This document shows positions 7,749 through 11,945 of a DNA stretch of 11,945 nt, piece by piece. Source of the stretch: Chrysochromulina tobinii (Eukaryota; Haptophyta; Prymnesiales; Chrysochromulinaceae); assembly GCA_001275005.1 (NCBI GenBank), contig JWZX01000516.1, positions 1-11,945 of the forward strand, in the 5' to 3' direction. Made by a program: the position numbers and the translations under genes. The notes under the pieces are model-generated. The model made no database searches. It was not told the origin of the DNA and saw only the letters and a program-made list of their open reading frames with translations. Within the stretch, counting starts at the first letter, position 1. Each line of letters opens with the position of its first letter.

Positions 7749-8385
7749 GCACGACGCGAGCTCGACAGGTCCGCGCCGGTCCCCTGCTCTGCTCCTGTGG
7801 GTTGTGGCCAGCGCGTTTCGCCGTGGATCGAGGAGAGCCCGCATGTAGCCCGCATGTTGGCTGGGGTTGGCGCGTAGAGCCCATATTACGTCCGGTCCGT
7901 CGCACATCTCGCGATACTGGGTAGATACTAGATGCTGGGCGCGACCGCGTGCGAACGTGCCGAACGTGCAACGTCTGGGGCGACGACGCCGGGATCGGCG
8001 GTATCCCGCCGGTCCGGGTCAAGATAGTCGTCAAGAGACCTACTACCGAGACCGTACCGCGACCGTGAGCAACGTTTTTTTAATTCTTCTGGAGGTGGAG
8101 CTAGGGCCGCAAGTGGGTTAGGTTCCATCGGGCCTAGGCTGCTCGACTAGGCTGCAGCCGTGCGCCGCTCATCTGTCATCATCAACCATCCGATCCGCGC
8201 GTTTGGTCCGTTCGTCGGGCGCGGTGTGGCCCTCCCCTCGTCGACGCGCCACAGAGACCGCCGCCGCTCGGCCGCCGGAAATGTGCTGTCTCCGAACGAG
8301 GCCGGCCCAGCCGCTACCGAGCTTCAGTAGCTCGGTAGCCGGCTCAGGGTTCAGTCCTGCGGAACGTACGATCGAGGAGTTCTTC
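7749..8385. other. Convergent 3' intergenic region
   Basis: No credible gene is seen in 640 bp between the alpha/beta hydrolase (+) and the WLM gene (-). It holds small exact tandem duplications: AGCCCGCATGT twice (7836-7857), CGAACGTGC twice (7952-7969), and CTAGGCTGC at 8134-8142 and 8147-8155. A T-run lies at 8074-8080, and a strong hairpin at 8313-8339. Confidence 0.5.
8313..8339. repeat. 11-bp perfect hairpin 3' of the WLM gene
   Basis: GCTACCGAGCT (8313-8323) pairs fully with AGCTCGGTAGC (8329-8339) around the 5-nt loop TCAGT. On the minus strand it starts 47 nt after the WLM stop codon, inside the likely 3' UTR. It could be an RNA processing or stability element, or a small inverted repeat of mobile origin. 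It is not a bacterial-type terminator, as no T-run follows on either side. Confidence 0.65.
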
Positions 8386-9630
8386 CTAACCAGGCAGACT
8401 TAGCGTCGCAAGAGTACTACTCTGACGCGTTTGACGGCGGTCCTGGCGGCGGGGGCGGCGGGTGCAGGAGCGGCTCAGCTGGCTCGCCGCGGTGCTCGGC
8501 GATGGTGGTGGGCCTGCCAGCCATTCCTCTCCTTCCCGATTGCGCGCCATTCGCCCAGCCGCCTTCTCAGCAAGCAGCGCGCGCATCTCCTCGGGAGAGG
8601 TTGCACTCGCGCCAGCGCCGCCTCCGTCGCCGCCGGCCGTGCGGCCAAACACATCACCGGGTGGCGATTGCTCGAGGTACGCGTCAAGGAGCATCGCCTG
8701 CATTGGCGAGACTGGCACCTGCCGATCACGCGCAAGCGCGCCGAGCACGGAGCTGCGTACGTCGACTGCCTCGGCTGTCGCCTGCGCGATCGTGAGGGCG
8801 CTGCGTCCATCACAGAGCTCACCCGAGGCCGACGAGGCGAGCAGCGCACGCAGGTAGTCCGCCTTGAGCTGGCAAAAGAGCTGCCAGAACTGCTCATTGT
8901 GCGGCCCGATCTCATTGTGGCAGAGTTCGTGCAGCAGTGTGTCCACGATCGCCGGGTATGGGAGGAAGCCGCTTAAGTCTTGCGTGCGTAGTCGCATATG
9001 GATCTGAGCTCCCGCATTCGTGTTGTACCCGAGAAGTCGCTTTCCTTCGCCTTCCATCTTCTCAGCGTGCCGATCGTCGATCGGGTCGAGCTCAGCGAGT
9101 AAGCCCACGGTGTACTCGCGCGCCTTCATGATCGCGACGATCCCCGGGTCCTGAGCAAGCTTGAGGAGCAGCGCGCGAGCCTCGAACGCGTGCGGTGTCG
9201 AAGAGCCCGGCCGTGTGCCAAACGACTGCCATGTGCAAGGCTCGAAACGGCAGAAGCGGAACTTCGGATGCTGCGGCTGACCCCACTCGGAAAGCTCCTC
9301 CTGACCGTGCTGTTGGGCCAGATGGTGTGCGTGATTCGCTTCCTCGTTTGCAAAGCCCCGGATGGTCGGGTCCGCGCGTGCCTCTCGCACGGCGGCCACC
9401 TCCTTGACGCCGGTTGCCATAACCATGACCTTTGCTGAAGTCACTCCAACCAGTGCAGAGGCTGAAAGGGCCACACCAGGTGGAATCTGCTTGCCCTTGT
9501 AAAGGATCTTCAAGTTCTGACCCTCGAGCTCAAAGCTGCGCTCCACGGCAGAGAAGAGGCTGTCAGTGTTTTCCCCGGCTTCTATCGAAGCCGTAGCAGA
9601 GTTGCCCTTGTAGGCGAACGTGATCTCCAT
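8386..9630 (-). CDS. Ubiquitin-like plus WLM-domain metalloprotease (Wss1/SPRTN-type)
   Basis: WLM proteins are zinc proteases related to yeast Wss1 that cut proteins crosslinked to DNA and act with SUMO/ubiquitin and Cdc48. Numbered from ATG 9630 (414 residues): a ubiquitin-like fold at 1-75 (MEITFAYKG, LKILYKGKQIPPG), a linker, then the WLM domain from about 120 to 265. The zinc site is HELCHNEIGPH, with H234, E235, H238 and H244 (HELCH at nt 8917-8931), followed by NEQFW. The Ub-like plus WLM order is known from fungal and plant proteins. The C-terminal 40 residues are Ser/Arg/Thr-rich and lack the usual UIM or zinc finger, so the true end may differ. The frame stays open upstream to 9723 and encodes a hydrophobic stretch there; a GTG at 9708 is not a credible start. 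Confidence 0.88.
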   Translation of the reverse strand: MEITFAYKGNSATASIEAGENTDSLFSAVERSFELEGQNLKILYKGKQIPPGVALSASALVGVTSAKVMVMATGVKEVAAVREARADPTIRGFANEEANHAHHLAQQHGQEELSEWGQPQHPKFRFCRFEPCTWQSFGTRPGSSTPHAFEARALLLKLAQDPGIVAIMKAREYTVGLLAELDPIDDRHAEKMEGEGKRLLGYNTNAGAQIHMRLRTQDLSGFLPYPAIVDTLLHELCHNEIGPHNEQFWQLFCQLKADYLRALLASSASGELCDGRSALTIAQATAEAVDVRSSVLGALARDRQVPVSPMQAMLLDAYLEQSPPGDVFGRTAGGDGGGAGASATSPEEMRALLAEKAAGRMARNREGEEWLAGPPPSPSTAASQLSRSCTRRPRRQDRRQTRQSSTLATLSLPG

Positions 9631-9895
9631 TGCCAAGCGCGCGCCGCCCGCCGCCGCGAGTGCGACAACAAGGATGATTTTTGCAAAGACAACAAGGAAC
9701 AAGCACACGTTAGGAAGGGTCGGTCAGAGAAGACTTTGGGGTCAGAGAAGACTCACACGCAAATTAACACCGGTCGGCTCTGAGGCCTAACCCCACCGTA
9801 CGCGTCCGGCGTGTGAAATCGATAACTCGTTATAATGACACGCTCGGATGCCGGTCGTATAATATGATAGGGCTAATGGGCTAACGGAAGGAACT

Positions 9896-9971
9896 TCGCC
9901 GGCCGGCCTCTCTGGGGGCCGACCGACGCTCCCTCGCCGGCCGGCCTCTCTGGGGGCCGACCGACGCTCCC
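9896..9971. repeat. Exact tandem repeat, 2 x 38 bp
   Basis: Copies at 9896-9933 and 9934-9971 are identical. Each begins TCGCCGGCCGGCC and ends CCGACCGACGCTCCC, and contains the palindrome GGCCGGCC plus a GGCC...GGCC element that could fold. It lies about 180 bp past the retroelement stop codon on its coding strand, so it may belong to that element's end. Confidence 0.9.
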
Positions 9972-10089
9972 TACTCCGTACCGACTGCGCCGGCGCGGGC
10001 GCTGGACGCGCTGTTAAGCGCCGGCGGTGCGGTGAAAAGATTTACGCGACCCGTTAGGCATCGCCGTCAAAGTCGCCCTATGCATAGTG

Positions 10090-10136
10090 GATCAAAGGTC
10101 AAAGAGCCATCAAAGTACCATCAAAGAGGCATAAAG
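10090..10136. repeat. Irregular ATCAAAG repeats
   Basis: GATCAAAG (10090-10097), GTCAAAG (10098-10104), CCATCAAAG (10107-10115), CCATCAAAG (10118-10126) and GCATAAAG (10129-10136) follow one another directly after the retroelement stop on its coding strand. They could be a simple-sequence 3' tail or chance. Confidence 0.55.
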
Positions 10137-10149
10137 GAACAGTGGGTTG

Positions 10150-11943
10150 TCACATCGGGGCGCGGGGCAGGGCCCAGCAGTCGATGCGTGGCAGTTTGCA
10201 CGGGCGCCATATGGCCCCGAGCCGTTGTAGGAGGGCATAGTCCCCCCGTGATGGTCCGTCAGACAGGTTGTCCTCGGAGTACACGAAGCCAAACCAGGTC
10301 TGGCACTGGAGGGCCATGAGCTCGACGTGCATGGCGTTGATGATGCGCGCGGAGTCGGGTTTGCTTGACGAGCCCTTGATGAGGCCCGCGCGGGCTGGAC
10401 GGTTGTCGATGAAGTGGTGCGCGAGGCGGCGGCCGAGGATGTCGGGCCACGTGATGTATGCACACACGGCAGCGATGAGCTCGAGCTGAGTGATGTACGT
10501 CTTCTTGAGCTGAATGTTGCGCAGGACTGCCACGAGCTTGCGAGTGTCGGCGACTGCCGTGTAGAAAAGCTCGCGACGTTGCGGGCACCAGATGACGACG
10601 CCAAGGCCACCGGAGCCGGTCGCCATGTCGAAAGATGCGTCGGAGAGGATGACGACCGCCCAGTCACGCCTGCGAAAGAGGGAGTACACGACGGGTTGCA
10701 GGCGGTCGAGGATCTCGAGGAGGGAGGAGAGTGACTCGTAGACCTCGGAGCCGGGCACCACTGGCGCCTCGGTCTTCACGGTCTGAAGAGGCTGGAGAAC
10801 GCCAAGGCCGACCCGCCCGAAGATGGGACAGAGGACGAAGCGCGATTTGCCGAAGAGCTTTGTTGATTGAGCGCGACGGATGGTACGTTCTGCGAAGACG
10901 CCGCGCACGACGGTGCGTAGCTTGTCCTTGCGCTCCTCGGTGACACCGAGCGTGACTGTCGCATCGATGTGGACACGGGAGAAATCGGACAAGACGCCGA
11001 GGTTGACGGCGGGCTCGTCGAAGCGGACATGTTTGGATTCGTCGAATCCTGGGCCAAACATGTCGACGAAGGTGTTGAAGGTGCCTTGGGACGAGGGCTG
11101 GTCGTACCATGGGCCACCTATCTGGAAATCATCGTAGTACCCTGTTGCCGGGATCGCGAGGAGGCGGCGACCGAGGTGCGTGTAGAGGGCGGTGATCCTG
11201 TTCCAGCCGAGAACCGCGGAGTAGTATCCGAAACAGAATCCGGGGATGATGAAGTATTCCGCGGTCTTTGTCGCAGGGTTGAAGAGACAGACGACCATGA
11301 GACCAGGGTTTCGACACGGGAGGCGTCTGTACGCCTTTTTGCAGTCGTCGCTCCCGTGGTAGTACTTGTCGACTGTGTCGAGGATGGCAGAGCCATGGTG
11401 GGTCGACCACATGCCGAGTCGGACGAGCTCATCCTGCCACTGCATCTGTGCGCGCGCGAAAGCTGCGGCGACGTGAGCTGGGGAGTCCGGGCGGATAAGA
11501 GACAGCTTGTCGAGTGTTCCGGTGATCGAGTTGATCCCGTTTTCGGAGCCGTCGTCGCACGGGCGAATCTTGCCCTTTTGTTCGACGCCAAATCTGCGCA
11601 TGGATCGCCAGGTTCCTGGGCCGCGGAGCCAGGGGTGCGCATCGAGCTCCTCTGGGTGGAACCCACGCCATTGGCCGGGCTTGTGCTCGACGCCGAGGCA
11701 CCAACGGCCTTCGCATTCTTTGATCGTGGCGTCCCAGACGGTGGTGACGGCCGTCCAAGCGTCGCTCGACGGGTCGGCAGCGGCTTTGTGGCCGCGGACG
11801 TAGACGGAGGCACGCAGCTGTGCGTTCCAGAGTCGATTGGAGACAGGGTTGACCACTTGCTCCGTTGGGATGTCCGGCGGATCGCCGCCCGTGGCGTAGA
11901 TGCCGCAGCTTGGAAGGAAACCATGCGTGGCGAAGCCTTTGAC
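10150..11943 (-). mobile_element. Retrotransposon reverse transcriptase/RNase H polyprotein, 5'-partial
   Basis: This copies element RNA into DNA. Numbered from a GTG at 11856, which is not a true start because the frame stays open to the window edge (at least 597 residues): VEQKGKIRPCDDGSENG (91-107) is the finger region before RT motif A, GSDDCKKAYRRLP (168-180) carries the first catalytic Asp, FIIPGFCFGYYSA (202-214) is motif B, and TGYYDDFQIG (238-247) holds the catalytic DD pair (nt 11128-11133). The RNase H domain follows, with SDASF (D406), QLELIAA (E459), FIDNRP (D484) and NLSDGPSRGD (D533). The Arg-Pro...Asp finger and the RNase H style suggest a DIRS/tyrosine-recombinase retrotransposon, but no recombinase, gag or terminal repeat is in view. 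All catalytic residues are present and the frame is intact, so the copy may be young. Confidence 0.85.
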
Positions 11944-11945
11944 AA

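Larger units (their letters stand above)
9631..10149. other. Spacer between the WLM gene and the retroelement
   Basis: No gene is seen apart from a hydrophobic in-frame extension of the WLM gene (9631-9723). Repeats are frequent: GACAACAAGG at 9664-9673 and 9688-9697; GGTCAGAGAAGACT at 9722-9735 and 9740-9753; the 2 x 38-bp repeat at 9896-9971; a GCGCCGGCGC palindrome at 9987-9996; and irregular ATCAAAG words at 10090-10136. The part next to 10150 may be the 3' untranslated end of the retroelement. Confidence 0.5.

Noticed and set aside
11118-11945. 275-residue minus-strand open frame
   Set aside because: It is a different frame of the same strand as the RT and translates to Ser/Thr/Arg-rich sequence; the RT frame carries the catalytic motifs.
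1-11945. tRNA, rRNA, CRISPR array or defence island
   Set aside because: I found no cloverleaf, rRNA-like block or regularly spaced repeats, and the genes are eukaryotic housekeeping or mobile types.

Overview
This window looks like nuclear DNA of a GC-rich, gene-dense eukaryotic microalga. A haptophyte or a similar secondary-plastid alga is my best guess, but nothing here proves the lineage. The eukaryotic signs are an ABCG half-transporter, a lysosomal-type GH30 hydrolase with a signal peptide, a ubiquitin-like/WLM metalloprotease, a GT-AG intron splitting an alpha/beta hydrolase, a retrotransposon polyprotein, and no bacterial operons or ribosome binding sites. Most genes are uninterrupted, so the genome appears intron-poor here.

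Layout, left to right. 1-400: repeat-bearing leader with a perfect 20-nt palindrome. 401-2258 (+): ABCG half-transporter whose frame breaks twice, each time by what looks like one missing base in a homopolymer. 2259-3485: 1.2 kb of GC-rich sequence between two convergent genes, with short tandem repeats and palindromes but no convincing protein. 3486-5075 (-): GH30 glucosylceramidase-like enzyme. About 214 bp of shared 5' region separates it from 5290-6459 (+), a cysteine- and sequon-rich protein of unknown function. Only 79 bp later comes 6539-7748 (+), a membrane-anchored alpha/beta hydrolase with one 238-nt intron. 7749-8385: convergent 3' region with an 11-bp perfect hairpin. 8386-9630 (-): ubiquitin-like plus WLM metalloprotease. 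9631-10149: spacer with a 2 x 38-bp tandem repeat. 10150 to the right edge (-): reverse transcriptase/RNase H polyprotein of a retrotransposon, 5'-incomplete.

The genes do not form an obvious pathway. ABCG export, glucosylceramide cleavage and a membrane-tethered hydrolase could all touch lipids, but that is only an inference from family names. I see no defence system, CRISPR array, tRNA or rRNA. The points most worth checking are the unknown protein at 5290-6459, the duplicated start region of the alpha/beta hydrolase with its overlapping uORF, the hydrophobic leader in frame with the WLM protein, the two ABCG frame breaks, and the recurring small tandem duplications in the non-coding DNA.
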